A stretch of DNA of 64,000 bases from Agromyces kandeliae. Lineage in GTDB: Bacteria > Actinomycetota > Actinomycetes > Actinomycetales > Microbacteriaceae. The notes beneath the pieces are model-generated. The model was not told where the DNA came from, did not search any database, and was given only the letters and a program-made list of their open reading frames with translations. Position 1 is the first letter of the stretch. Each line of letters opens with the position of its first letter. Both the position numbers and the translations under genes were made by a program. The stretch is from the NCBI RefSeq assembly GCF_009674665.1, contig NZ_WKJD01000002.1, positions 1 through 64,000 on the forward strand, in the 5' to 3' direction. Shown piece by piece: positions 48,749 to 57,575 of this stretch.

Positions 48749-49480
48749 ATGCGAGCACGTGCACGCACCACCGCCCTGGCCGCCTTGGCCGCCGCCGCCG
48801 GACTTGCGCTGGCCGTCACGACGGCCGTCGCACCCGCATCAGCTGCGAAGCCCGTGAGGGGCGGAACGACCACGACCAGCGTCGCGAGCGGATGCGGCGA
48901 CCTGAACGGCCTCAAGGTGACCGCGAAGACGGTCAGCCGGACCATCGCACTGAACGCCGGCGACGTCATCGGCGTGACGGTCTCGCCCGCGCGTTCCGGC
49001 GACATGATCATCCTCAGCGGGTCGGCCGGCCTGTCGATCATCTTCGAAGAGGCGTCGGCGACCACGGGCATGAAGTACACCGCCCCGTACAGCACGACGT
49101 ACGGGCTCGGCTGGTCGCTCGAGACGTCCGGCACGATTCCGAGCGACCTGACCTGGACCTTCACCTGCTCCGGCTCCGGCGGGTCGAGCGGCGGCGGCGC
49201 CACCATCTCCGACGCCGACCGCGACGGCGTCGCGGACAGCGCCGACTCGTGCCCCTCGACCTCGCTGCCCGACAGCGTCTCGCGACCCACGGCGGGCAAG
49301 TACTTCGCGAACTCGTCGGGGAAGTTCGTCGACGGCACCGGAGCATCCGCCGGCGTCACCGTCGTCGATGCCGGAGGCTGCTCGGCGACGCAGATCGCGA
49401 AGGCGCTCCGGCTGAGCAAGAAGGACTCGCGCTCCGGGATCAGCCTGACCACGCTGAAGAACTGGGCGGCGACCCACTAG
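48749..49480 (+). CDS. secreted protein with thrombospondin type-3-like Asp repeat
   Basis: 243 residues. A Sec signal peptide, ALAALAAAAGLALAVTTAVA, ends at PASA (about residue 33). A beta domain follows (about 50-145, with Cys pair CGDLN and FTCSGS), then a Gly/Ser linker and DADRDGVADSADSCPSTS, a calcium-binding type-3 repeat. The end (SATQIAKALRLSKKDSRSGI and on) is helical. It should be exported and bind calcium. No enzymatic motif is seen. Its promoter faces that of the TetR gene. Confidence 0.85.
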   Translation: MRARARTTALAALAAAAGLALAVTTAVAPASAAKPVRGGTTTTSVASGCGDLNGLKVTAKTVSRTIALNAGDVIGVTVSPARSGDMIILSGSAGLSIIFEEASATTGMKYTAPYSTTYGLGWSLETSGTIPSDLTWTFTCSGSGGSSGGGATISDADRDGVADSADSCPSTSLPDSVSRPTAGKYFANSSGKFVDGTGASAGVTVVDAGGCSATQIAKALRLSKKDSRSGISLTTLKNWAATH

Positions 49481-49563
49481 GCGAGGGCACGTCCGCGGTC
49501 GCTCCGCATCGCGAGTGACCGAAGACCGTTGGCACGGCCCGCGCGCCGTGCGAGGCTGGCGTC

Positions 49564-50451
49564 ATGCCGGAATCCCCCGAGGTCCAGGCCCTCGTCGACG
49601 AACTCGAGTCGACGCTGCGCGGGCGCACCGTCGCGGCCGTCGACGTCGTCGAGTTCCGGGTCTCGAAGACGCGCAGTCGCCCCCTGACCACGCTCGTCGG
49701 CGAACGGGTCCTCGGCGTCACCCGGCACGGCAAGCTGCTCGCGATCGACTTCGACGGCTCGGAGATGCTCGTCGTCTCGCTCGGACGCCACGGGTGGGCG
49801 CGCTGGGGCGCCGGCGAGGCGGATGCCGCGTCCGGCGCGGATTCCGTTCGTGCCGACGCCGAGCCGCCGCCGCCCACCCTCGTCTCCCTCGAGTTCGACG
49901 ACGACACGGTGCTCGAACTCACCGACGCCGGCGGGTGGGTGTCGCTCGGATGCTGGGTGGTCGACGAGGTGAACGAGGTCGCCGCGATCGCCAAGCACGG
50001 CCCCGACCCCGCCGACCCGGCATTCGGTCGCGAGGACTTCGATCGGGTCGCGGCCGGTCGTCGCAAGCAGCTGAAGGCGATCCTCCAGGAGCAGGAGTCG
50101 CTCGCGGGCATCGGCAACGCCTACTCCGACGAGATCCTCTTCGCCGCACGGCTCTCGCCCGTCGTGCACGCGGCGGCCCTCGACGACGACGAGCTCGCCC
50201 GCCTGTTCGAGGCGACGACGCGCACGATCCGCGACGCGATCGCCGCGCGCCGCGGCGTCCCGATCGACCGCCTGAAGGAGGCGAAGGTCGCGGCCATGCA
50301 GGTGCACGGCCGCACGAGGGAGCCCTGCCCGGGCGGATGCGGCGGCGAGATCCGGGACTTCACGTTCGCGAGCACGACCGCGCAGTACTGCCCCGAGTGC
50401 CAGACGGGCGGCGAGGTCCTGCCGCTGAAGGCGGAGGAGCCCGGAGGTTGA
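49564..50451 (+). CDS. Fpg/Nei-family DNA glycosylase
   Basis: 295 residues. MPESPEVQALVDELES is the family start with the N-terminal Pro nucleophile (P2) and Glu (E3, E6). The helix-two-turn-helix is QESLAGIGNAYSDEILFAAR and the zinc finger is CPGGC with CPEC at the end (about 259-263 and 279-282). It removes oxidised bases by beta-elimination. The finger sequence and length suggest the actinobacterial Nei2-like subgroup. It overlaps the NYN-like gene (TTGA). Confidence 0.93.
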   Translation: MPESPEVQALVDELESTLRGRTVAAVDVVEFRVSKTRSRPLTTLVGERVLGVTRHGKLLAIDFDGSEMLVVSLGRHGWARWGAGEADAASGADSVRADAEPPPPTLVSLEFDDDTVLELTDAGGWVSLGCWVVDEVNEVAAIAKHGPDPADPAFGREDFDRVAAGRRKQLKAILQEQESLAGIGNAYSDEILFAARLSPVVHAAALDDDELARLFEATTRTIRDAIAARRGVPIDRLKEAKVAAMQVHGRTREPCPGGCGGEIRDFTFASTTAQYCPECQTGGEVLPLKAEEPGG

Positions 50452-50891
50452 GCGAGGCGCCGGGCGGCGGCCCGGATTCATCCGCCCCGCCGGTCGTCGT
50501 CATCGTCGACGTCGCCAACGTGATGGGATCGCGCCCCGACGGCTGGTGGCGGGATCGAGCGGCAGCCGCGACGCGACTGCTCGGCCGGATGCCGGGGCTC
50601 GTCGGCCGCACGGCCGGCGCGCCCGACGGTGCGAGCGGCCCGACGGTGACGATCGGCCGGGTCGTGGCCGTGCTCGAGGGCATCGCCAAGGCGGCAGCCG
50701 GTCCTGCGGGCATCGAGGTCGTCCGTGCGGCCGCCGACGGCGACGGCGCGATCGTGGACGAGGCGACCCGGCTCGTCGAGGCCGGTGAACGCGTGCTCGT
50801 GGTCACCGCCGACCGCGGGCTCCGCGCCCGCCTCGCCGACGACGTCGCCGTGGTCGGCCCGCACTGGTTCAACGACCTGGTCGGGCGCTGA
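50448..50891 (+). CDS. NYN/PIN-like small protein downstream of the glycosylase
   Basis: 147 residues from a TTG start inside the glycosylase stop codon. VVVIVDVANVMGSRPDGWW (about 16-34) has the Asp and Asn of a NYN/PIN active site, with TVTIGRVVAVLEGIAKAA next and ERVLVVTADRGLRARLADDV (a second Asp pair) near the end. It is therefore a likely metal-dependent nuclease of the NYN class. The coupling to a DNA glycosylase gene suggests a role in nucleic-acid repair, but this is inference. Confidence 0.8.
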   Translation: MSEAPGGGPDSSAPPVVVIVDVANVMGSRPDGWWRDRAAAATRLLGRMPGLVGRTAGAPDGASGPTVTIGRVVAVLEGIAKAAAGPAGIEVVRAAADGDGAIVDEATRLVEAGERVLVVTADRGLRARLADDVAVVGPHWFNDLVGR

Positions 50892-51018
50892 CCTGTCGCG
50901 GTCCGATCCGGCTCGCCCGACCGCGTCCCGTCCGGACGGTCGACGCGGGTGCGGCGGGTTCCGCACCCGCAACGACGGTCGTCACGAGCGGGAAACACGC
51001 GCACCGGAGAATGGACCG

Positions 51019-51513
51019 GTGAGCACCGCCCCCGCCCTCGACATCCGCACGGCCGATCTCGCGGACCCCCGGGTCATCCGCCTGCTCGAGGACCACCTCG
51101 CCGACATGTACGCGACCTCGCCCGCCGAGAGCGTGCACGCCCTCGACGTCTCCGGGCTCTCGGTTCCCGAGGTGACGTTCTGGACCATCGGCGAGGGCGA
51201 CCAACTGCTCGGCTGCGTCGCGCTGAAGGAGCTCGATCCGGCTCATGGCGAGCTGAAGTCGATGCGAACGGATGCCGCGGCCCGCGGCCGTGGGCTGGGA
51301 GCGCGCCTGCTCGAGCACGTCCTCGCCGAGGCGGCGCGCCGCGGCTACGAGCGCGTCAGCCTCGAAACGGGAGCCGAGGAGTTCTTCCGCCCGGCGCGCG
51401 CGCTCTACGCGAAGTACGGGTTCCGCGAGTGCGCGCCGTTCGCCGGCTACGCCCTCGATCCGAACAGCGTGTTCATGACCCTCGCGCTGGCGACGGCTCC
51501 TCCCGCCGTGTAG
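51019..51513 (+). CDS. GNAT-family N-acetyltransferase
   Basis: 164 residues from GTG 51019. GELKSMRTDAAARGRGLGAR (about 77-96) is motif A with the AcCoA-binding RxxGxG pattern; FFRPARALYAKYGFREC near 117-133 is the GNAT C-terminal motif. Resembles PhnO/YPO-type small amine acetylases, with PHALDVSGL-like N-terminal context. Substrate unknown. Convergent with the LysR gene. Confidence 0.92.
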   Translation: MSTAPALDIRTADLADPRVIRLLEDHLADMYATSPAESVHALDVSGLSVPEVTFWTIGEGDQLLGCVALKELDPAHGELKSMRTDAAARGRGLGARLLEHVLAEAARRGYERVSLETGAEEFFRPARALYAKYGFRECAPFAGYALDPNSVFMTLALATAPPAV

Positions 51514-51522
51514 CCGCGTCGG

Positions 51523-52407
51523 TCAGGCGCTCAGCGCCAGGTCGGCGTCGAGGAGTTCGAGGACGAGCGACGACGACGCGGCCGACTGGTCGCCCGCGAT
51601 GAGCGACACCACCCACGGGGGCGTGGAGGCCGGGAGTGCGAGTGACACGAGTCCGGCGGCCTGCGGCTTCGCCGCGATGTGCTGCGGCACGAGCGCGACG
51701 CCGAGGTCGCGCTGCACGAGGTCGAGCAGGGTGTGCACGTCGTCGACCGTGCAGCGGATGCGGCGGGCGACCCCGTGCGCTGCGCCGGCCGAGTCGTTCA
51801 GCGCGCGCACTGCCCAGGACTCGTGGAAGTCGACGAAGTCGACGTCGCGCAGGTCGCTCCAGTCGACGGCGACGGCGCCGGCGAGCGGATGGCTCGGGGG
51901 GACCAGGAGCACGAGCGGCCGCCGGCCGAGTTCGGTCCGGGACATCCGCGCCGGCACGTCCGTGCCGGCCACGAAGGCGAGGTCGACGCCGCCGTCGCGC
52001 ACCCGTGCCACGAGGTCGCGCGAGCCCGCCTGCGTGAAGTCGAGGTCGACGCGCGGGTACCTGCGCCGGATGCGCTCGAGCAGCGAGCCGACGTCGACGA
52101 AGCCGAGGCACTGCTCGGCGCCGATGCGGAGGCTGCCGGAGAGCTCGTGCGCTGCGCGCAGCACCGCGTCGCGGGCGGCGCCCGCCTGGGCGAGCATCAT
52201 GCGGGCGTGGGGCAGGAGCGCGCGACCGGCGTCGGTGGGTTCCACCCGACGGGTCGTGCGGTCGAACAGGGTCGTGCCGAGTTCGTCCTCGAGGCTCCGG
52301 ATCGCGGCCGAGAGGCCCGACTGCGACACCCCGCAGGCCGCAGCGGCCCTGGTGAACTGCTGCTCGTCGGCGAGGGTCACGAGGTATTCCATCTGCCGAA
52401 GGTCCAT
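51523..52407 (-). CDS. LysR-family regulator
   Basis: 294 residues. MDLRQMEYLVTLADEQQFTR opens the HTH and ACGVSQSGLSAAIRSLEDEL is its recognition part; TLFDRTTRRVEPTDAGRALL follows. The effector-binding domain covers residues 90-290. It is divergent from the aldo/keto reductase gene with shared regulatory DNA, the classic LysR arrangement, and should activate that gene. Inducer unknown. Confidence 0.94.
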   Translation of the reverse strand: MDLRQMEYLVTLADEQQFTRAAAACGVSQSGLSAAIRSLEDELGTTLFDRTTRRVEPTDAGRALLPHARMMLAQAGAARDAVLRAAHELSGSLRIGAEQCLGFVDVGSLLERIRRRYPRVDLDFTQAGSRDLVARVRDGGVDLAFVAGTDVPARMSRTELGRRPLVLLVPPSHPLAGAVAVDWSDLRDVDFVDFHESWAVRALNDSAGAAHGVARRIRCTVDDVHTLLDLVQRDLGVALVPQHIAAKPQAAGLVSLALPASTPPWVVSLIAGDQSAASSSLVLELLDADLALSA

Positions 52408-52418
52408 ATATCCACCAT

Positions 52419-52475
52419 ACTTCTGAATGGCATGATCGAAAGTTGTTGGACTTCTGAATCGGGACTGCCTATCGT
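52419..52475 (+). promoter_or_regulatory. aldo/keto reductase promoter with LysR-type direct repeats
   Basis: ACTTCTGAAT occurs at 52419-52428 and again at 52450-52459, about three helical turns apart. A -35 TTGGAC (52446-52451) and a -10 TATCGT (52470-52475) with an 18-base spacer follow. The second repeat lies between -35 and -10. Confidence 0.6.
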
Positions 52476-52509
52476 GAATCCGCACCCCACCACGACAGGA
52501 GTCGAATCG

Positions 52510-53445
52510 ATGAAGACCATCCAGCTCGGCGGCGGCGACCTCGCCGTCCCGAACGTCGTGCTCGGCCTGATGCGCATCGAGCAGATGAGCGACGACGCCG
52601 TCCGCGAACTCGTCCGAACCGCCCGTGACGCCGGCATCGACTTCGTCGACCACGCCGACATCTACGGCGACGAGCTCCACGGCTGCGAGCGCCGATTCGC
52701 CGAGGCCATGCAGCTCACGCCGTCGCAGCGCGATGAGCTCACCATCCAGACCAAGGCCGGCATCGTGAAGGACGGCCCGTACTTCGACTTCTCCTACGAG
52801 CACATCATGGAGTCGGTCGACGGGTCGCTCCAGGCCCTCGGGACCGACCGCATCGACGTCCTCCTGCTGCACCGCCCCGACGCCCTCGTCGAGCCCGACG
52901 AGGTCGCGCGCGCCTTCGACGAGCTCGAGGCCGCGGGCAAGGTGCTCCGCTTCGGCGTCTCGAACCACACGCCCGCGCAGATCGACCTGCTGAAGCGATC
53001 GGTGGACCAGCCGCTCGTCGCGAACCAGCTGCAGCTCTCGATCACCCACTCGCCGATCGTGGCGCAGGGCCTCGCGGCCAACATGCAGGGCGTCGAGCAG
53101 TCGATGAACCTCGACGGCGGCGGCATCGTCGACTACTGCCGGCTCCACGACATCACGATCCAGGCGTGGTCGCCGTTCCAGGCCGGGTTCTTCACGGGCG
53201 TCTTCCTCGGCTCGCCCGACTACCCGGAGCTGAACGCCGTGATCGACCGCCTCGCGGCGGCCTACGACGTGCCCCCGATCGCGATCGCGACGGCGTGGAT
53301 CACCCGGCACCCCGCCGACATGCAGGTCGTCCTGGGCACGACGACGCCCGAGCGCGTCGCGGGGGCCGCACAGGGCTCCGACGTGCCGTTGACGCGCGCC
53401 GAATGGTACGAGCTGGTCCGCGCCGGGGGCTACCGCGTGCCCTGA
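52510..53445 (+). CDS. aldo/keto reductase
   Basis: 311 residues. DFVDHADIYGDELHGCERRF has the catalytic Asp and Tyr (DxADIYG, near 48-54), ELTIQTKAGI the catalytic Lys, and VLLLHRPDALVEPDEVARAF the His of the tetrad. RFGVSNHTPAQIDLL and the end ERVAGAAQGSDVPLTRAEW are family features. It is an NADPH-dependent carbonyl reductase of the YdhF type. Under control of the divergent LysR regulator. The 3' end overlaps the next, convergent gene by 16 bases. Confidence 0.94.
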   Translation: MKTIQLGGGDLAVPNVVLGLMRIEQMSDDAVRELVRTARDAGIDFVDHADIYGDELHGCERRFAEAMQLTPSQRDELTIQTKAGIVKDGPYFDFSYEHIMESVDGSLQALGTDRIDVLLLHRPDALVEPDEVARAFDELEAAGKVLRFGVSNHTPAQIDLLKRSVDQPLVANQLQLSITHSPIVAQGLAANMQGVEQSMNLDGGGIVDYCRLHDITIQAWSPFQAGFFTGVFLGSPDYPELNAVIDRLAAAYDVPPIAIATAWITRHPADMQVVLGTTTPERVAGAAQGSDVPLTRAEWYELVRAGGYRVP

Positions 53446-54200
53446 CCCGCGACCAGTCGGTACGACGGCAGGCCGCGCCGCCTGATCAGCCACTCCGCCA
53501 CGATGAGGTTCGGCAGCCAGCAGAGGAACGGCACCGCGGCGTACGCGTTCGCGAACGCGGCATCCGCGTCGAACCCGCCCGCACCGGCGAAGGGCACCTG
53601 CGCGAACATCAGCAGCGGCAGCCACAGCCGCAGGGTCACGGCGGCGTACGTGAGCGCGAAGGTCCGCATCATCCAGGCACGGTGCGACGCCACGTCGCCG
53701 CGACGGATGGCACGGTACCCGCGCCATCCGGAGAGCACCCACAGCACGGCGAGCGTTCCGAACCCGAACGTGCCGACGAGTCCCGCGGCGCTGAACGGCG
53801 CGAGCGCGAGGCCCGCGAGACCCGCGATCGCGATGGCGGCGAGCGAGACCCGACCCGTCCACCGGTGCACGCCGGGTGCGCGGTCGCGGAGCCCCCGCCA
53901 GAACTGGAACGGGCTCGCGACGAGCGCGATGCCGCCCGCGACGACGTGGACGTAGAACGCCACGAGCACGGCCTGCGGCTGCGCCGTGTAGTGCTCGGCG
54001 AGTCCGCCCGATCCGGACTCGGCGAGGGCTTCGAGGGACGTGGTCAGGTACGGTGCCACCGCGAACGCCGCGATCGCCATCGACGAGAGCAGGATCCAGG
54101 CCAGGCCGATGCGGCCCGCAGCACGACGGGGTGGCGAGGCGAGCGACGGGCTGCCTCCGGCAGCGGGATCGGCGGCGACGGGGGTCTCGGTCGTGGTCAT
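53430..54200 (-). CDS. DUF2306-family membrane protein
   Basis: 256 residues with about seven transmembrane helices, among them GLAWILLSSMAIAAFAVAPY, LVAFYVHVVAGGIALVASPF and FGFGTLAVLWVLSGW. HVVAGGIALVASPFQFW followed by HRWTGRVSLAAIAI with paired His residues, and HRAWMMRTFALTYAAVTLRL, are the DUF2306 signature; the His residues may bind haem or metal. Function unknown. It overlaps the end of the reductase gene on the opposite strand. Confidence 0.88.
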   Translation of the reverse strand: MTTTETPVAADPAAGGSPSLASPPRRAAGRIGLAWILLSSMAIAAFAVAPYLTTSLEALAESGSGGLAEHYTAQPQAVLVAFYVHVVAGGIALVASPFQFWRGLRDRAPGVHRWTGRVSLAAIAIAGLAGLALAPFSAAGLVGTFGFGTLAVLWVLSGWRGYRAIRRGDVASHRAWMMRTFALTYAAVTLRLWLPLLMFAQVPFAGAGGFDADAAFANAYAAVPFLCWLPNLIVAEWLIRRRGLPSYRLVAGQGTR

Positions 54201-54346
54201 GCCGCGACGGTATCCGGCGTCGCCGTCGGCGGGCATCCGGCGAACCCCCGGATGCCGCGGGGGCTGCCCGTACGCACGACCGACCCGGCATCGGAGCTCG
54301 CACGAACTCCGACGCGCGACGGGCTCGGAGCGACGATTCCCCGCGT

Positions 54347-55300
54347 TCAGCCGCGCGCGTCGACCGCGTTCCGGATGTCCTCGTCGACGAGGTCGGCGTT
54401 GATCGCGGCGCCCGTCAGGCTCCCCGACGACATCGCCCACGGCACCGACGAACGCGAGCCGACGACGTTGCCCGCCGCGTAGAGCCCGCGCACGCTCGTG
54501 CGGCCGTCCTCGTCGACGAGCACGTGGTCGACGCCGCCCTGCCGCATCGACCGGGCACGCAGTCGCCGCAGGAGGTCGTCGTGCGGCACCGCCTTCGGTG
54601 CGACGAAGACCGCGTCGGCCTCCCACTCGCCGCCGTCCTCCAGGCGGATGCCCCTGAGCCGGCCGCCGTCGTCGGCGAACACCTCGACCACGCGCCGGTC
54701 CTCGACCACGATGCCGCGCGCGTCGAGCCCGGAGCGTGCGGCCGGGGTGAGCACGGCGCCCTGCGAGCAGAACACCACGTCGGCCGAGAGCTGGCGCAGC
54801 AGCTGCGCCTGGTGGGCGTTCGCGGCACTCGAGGCGATCACCGCGATCCGCCGGTCGCGGAACTCCCATCCCTCGCAGTACGGGCAGAGCGCGACGCCGC
54901 GACCCCACTGGTCGGCGAGGCCCGCGATGTCGGGCAACTCGTCGCGCAGCCCCGTCGCCACGAGCAGCCGGCGCGCCAGGTGACGTTCGCCGGAGTCGAG
55001 CACGACCTCGAAGGCGGGGCCGGCCGGCCCGGAGGCATCCGCCTCGACCCCGGCGACGTCGGCGACCTCGCCCGACTCGACCGCGACGTCGTACCGCGTC
55101 AGCTCGGCCCGACCCGCCGCCAGCAGATCGAGCGGCGACGTGTGGTCGCGGCCGAGCACGCCGTGCATGTGCCGGGCGGGTGCGTTCCGCGGCCGCCCGC
55201 CGTCGACGACGAGCACGCTCCGGCGCGAACGGCCGAGCATGAGCGCGGCGGAGAGGCCGGCGCTGCCGCCGCCGACGATCACGACGTCCCAGGTCGCCAC
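54347..55300 (-). CDS. thioredoxin-reductase-like FAD/NAD(P) oxidoreductase
   Basis: 317 residues from GTG 55300. WDVVIVGGGSAGLSAALMLG (4-23) binds FAD, the redox pair is CPYC in ALCPYCEGWEF (C139, C142), and GLYAAGNVVG near 290 is the second FAD motif. The CPYCEGWE form is that of the GliT/HlmI dithiol oxidases and their bacterial relatives, not canonical TrxB (CATC). It may oxidise or reduce a dithiol metabolite. It follows the VOC gene after four bases, so they form an operon. A longer start at 55348 would add an Arg-rich tail and is not supported. Confidence 0.9.
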   Translation of the reverse strand: MATWDVVIVGGGSAGLSAALMLGRSRRSVLVVDGGRPRNAPARHMHGVLGRDHTSPLDLLAAGRAELTRYDVAVESGEVADVAGVEADASGPAGPAFEVVLDSGERHLARRLLVATGLRDELPDIAGLADQWGRGVALCPYCEGWEFRDRRIAVIASSAANAHQAQLLRQLSADVVFCSQGAVLTPAARSGLDARGIVVEDRRVVEVFADDGGRLRGIRLEDGGEWEADAVFVAPKAVPHDDLLRRLRARSMRQGGVDHVLVDEDGRTSVRGLYAAGNVVGSRSSVPWAMSSGSLTGAAINADLVDEDIRNAVDARG

Positions 55301-55304
55301 GGCG

Positions 55305-56156
55305 CTACCCGGTCGCCTCGGGCGCGGACGTCGTCTCCGCCTCGGCATCCGACGTCACGGACGTCGGCGGCGCCACGGTCGTCGGCGACGCCACGACGAA
55401 GTACGCGCCGCTGGGATCGGTGAGGCCCGCGCGCCGCCCGTCGGGAACGTCCCACGGCGGCACCACGAGCGTGCCGCCCGCAGCGACCGCACGCGCGACG
55501 GTCGCCTCCACGTCGTCGACCTGGAAGCCGACGTTCCAGGTGGGCGGCAGCTCGGCGCCGAGCAGCTCCGCGGCGTCGAGGATCCGCGCGAACGTCCGGC
55601 CGGCGTGCCGGTAGACCGCGTAGCGCGGGCCGCCCTCGCCGTGCTCGACGTCCCAGTGGAAGGCGTGCGCGTAGAACCGCTCCGCCGCGTCGAAGTCGCT
55701 CGCCGCGAGCTCGAACCGGGTCGCCGAGCCCGTCTCGTCGTACACGCCGAAGCCGGGCAGGCCGCCCGGCTGCCAGTAGCCGACGACGGCGCCGGTCGCG
55801 TCGATCGCGAGGCCCATGACGCCCATGTCGGGGATGTCGATCGGCTCGAAGAGCACCGTCCCGCCGGCCTCGGCGATCCGCTCGCTCGTCGCCGCCGCGT
55901 TCCAGGTCAGGAGGTAGACCGTCCAGTGCGGCGGCGCCGGGTCGTCCTCCGAGCGGCGTCCGGCGCCGGCCACCCGCTGGCCGTCGAGCAGGAACGTCGT
56001 GTACCCGCCGTACCGCTCGTCGTCGCTCCGGTCCGCCGTCCAGCCGAACACGCTCGCGTAGAAGTCGACCGCGCCGTCGAGGTCGGTCGTGGTCAGGTCG
56101 ACCCAGGCCGGGGCTCCGGCGACGAGGTCATCCGGTCCGGGCATGCTGGCCTCCAT
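55305..56156 (-). CDS. VOC-family protein, two glyoxalase-like domains
   Basis: 283 residues. Domain one starts APAWVDLTTTDLDGAVDFYA (about 15-34), domain two TRFELAASDFDAAERFYAHA (about 145-164); both have FYxxVFGW or FYAHAFHW. These resemble the actinobacterial glyoxalase-like proteins of 27 kDa (CFP32 type). The acidic Ala/Thr/Pro tail is disordered. Forms an operon with the thioredoxin-reductase-like gene. Substrate unknown; binding of a small organic compound or bleomycin-like sequestration is a family possibility. Confidence 0.88.
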   Translation of the reverse strand: MEASMPGPDDLVAGAPAWVDLTTTDLDGAVDFYASVFGWTADRSDDERYGGYTTFLLDGQRVAGAGRRSEDDPAPPHWTVYLLTWNAAATSERIAEAGGTVLFEPIDIPDMGVMGLAIDATGAVVGYWQPGGLPGFGVYDETGSATRFELAASDFDAAERFYAHAFHWDVEHGEGGPRYAVYRHAGRTFARILDAAELLGAELPPTWNVGFQVDDVEATVARAVAAGGTLVVPPWDVPDGRRAGLTDPSGAYFVVASPTTVAPPTSVTSDAEAETTSAPEATG

Positions 56157-56241
56157 CGGGGCGTCTCACGTGCGAACGCCACTGCGGAAAGCGGCGCTCC
56201 CGGATGCTAACACCGGGAGCCGTCGCTCCGACAGGCGACGC

Positions 56242-57138
56242 TCACCACGCGGGCAGGGCCGCGAGGAGGTCGCCGCGCAGCGCGTTCGCACGCTCGGCGA
56301 ACCCGCGCTGCCGCCGCACGTACTCCGCCTTGCCGTCGGCCGTCTCGATGCGCACCGGCTCGCCGCCCCAGGGCGCCATGTCGTACGGCGACGCCTGCAT
56401 GTCGAGGTACCGGATGTCGCGTGCGAGTTCGAACGCGTCGAGCAGCAGGCCGCCCGGCACGAGCGGGCCGAGCTTGACCGCCCACTTGTAGACGTCCATG
56501 TTCGCGTGCAGGCACCCCGGCTGCTCGAGTTCGGGCTGGGATTCGCGGGTCGGCGTGAAGCGGTTGCGGGGCGTCGCGTCAGGGGTGAAGAACCGGTAGG
56601 CGTCGATGTGCGTGCAGCGGAGCTCGTGCGCCTCGACGACCTCGTCGGTCGCGGCCTGTCCGAGGCGCAGGGCCACCGGGTGCCGGTGCTCGCCCTGCCG
56701 GTAGACCATCGCCCACTCGTGCAGGCCGAAGCAGCCGAACTGCCCGGGCCGCGCGGCGGTGCGTCGGAGCATTCGCTCGACCAGGCCCAGCATCGCGCCC
56801 TTCGCTGCGCGCATCGCCGCCGCATCGACGACGAGCCCGCGCTCGGTCGCGCCCGCTGCGTACCAGCGCCAGTCGGCGCGCGCGGTGCCCGCGGCATCCG
56901 CCAGCTCGACGCCGGCACCGGGATGCCACCGGCGCAGCAGCGACGGCGAGTACGAGTAGTAGGTGAAGAGGAAGTCCTCGATCGGATGCCGCGCGCCGCG
57001 CGCCCTGCGCGACCGGTGGCCGGCCGTCAGGGCGTCGGCCCGTTCCGCATGCGCCTGCTCGCGAGCGCGCCAGTCGGCGCGGTCGAGCACGACGGCGTCG
57101 CGCGCGACGCCGTCGCGGGTCGGGGCGGTGGAGGTCAC
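56242..57138 (-). CDS. uncharacterised protein often named 3-methyladenine DNA glycosylase in actinobacteria
   Basis: 298 residues from GTG 57138. Identifying segments are GARHPIEDFLFTYYSYSPSL, LLRRWHPGAGVEL, CFGLHEWAMVYRQG and the central HANMDVYKWAVKLGPLVPGG. I recall this family under that name in Microbacteriaceae, but the sequence shows no helix-hairpin-helix or known glycosylase motif, so the enzymatic name should be treated as unproven. Conserved His and Cys (THIDAYRFFTPDA, CLHANMD) could bind metal. Single gene. Confidence 0.8.
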   Translation of the reverse strand: MTSTAPTRDGVARDAVVLDRADWRAREQAHAERADALTAGHRSRRARGARHPIEDFLFTYYSYSPSLLRRWHPGAGVELADAAGTARADWRWYAAGATERGLVVDAAAMRAAKGAMLGLVERMLRRTAARPGQFGCFGLHEWAMVYRQGEHRHPVALRLGQAATDEVVEAHELRCTHIDAYRFFTPDATPRNRFTPTRESQPELEQPGCLHANMDVYKWAVKLGPLVPGGLLLDAFELARDIRYLDMQASPYDMAPWGGEPVRIETADGKAEYVRRQRGFAERANALRGDLLAALPAW

Positions 57139-57205
57139 CCGTCGAGGATAGGCGCGGAGGCTGAGGACCGCTCTCCGACCGGTGCCCGCGCAGGCCGGAC
57201 CCGGG

Positions 57206-57523
57206 TCAGGGGCTGATCTCGTCGACGAAGTCGAGCGCCTCACCCGTGATCGCGGCCCACTCGCCGTCGCGCGCGAACGGCACGATCGCCCACTCGCGCA
57301 TCGGTCGGCCGCGCATGACCATCGGGGCGAGCGCGAGTTCGGCGATGCGCGCCTCGGGGAGCTTCACGACGAGGTCGCCGTCGGCGGCGACGAAGGCGAA
57401 GAGCTTGCCGCGAACCGAGTACCCCTCCGAGCCGAACATGCGCCCGACCGACACGTCGGCCCGGTCGATCAGGTCGGCCGCGGCGTCGGCGAGGCGCTCG
57501 CGCCCGCGGGTGCGTGCATCCAT
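57206..57523 (-). CDS. TfoX/Sxy N-terminal-domain protein
   Basis: 105 residues. VGRMFGSEGYSVRGKLFAFV and LVVKLPEARIAELA match the TfoX_N fold, with the usual Gly-Arg-Met-Phe-Gly start. In gammaproteobacteria TfoX controls competence; in actinobacteria the small stand-alone form is of unknown role. ATG 57523 is taken over a start 10 codons upstream. Separate from neighbours. Confidence 0.88.
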   Translation of the reverse strand: MDARTRGRERLADAAADLIDRADVSVGRMFGSEGYSVRGKLFAFVAADGDLVVKLPEARIAELALAPMVMRGRPMREWAIVPFARDGEWAAITGEALDFVDEISP

Positions 57524-57575
57524 GGGCCCGACCCTAGCGCCGGCCCGCGACATCCGCTGCGCCTCGGATCGCGGC

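Noticed and set aside
51523-54303. A 926-codon minus-strand open frame joined to the LysR gene
   Set aside because: Only the LysR part (from 52407) is real. The rest is antisense to the aldo/keto reductase.
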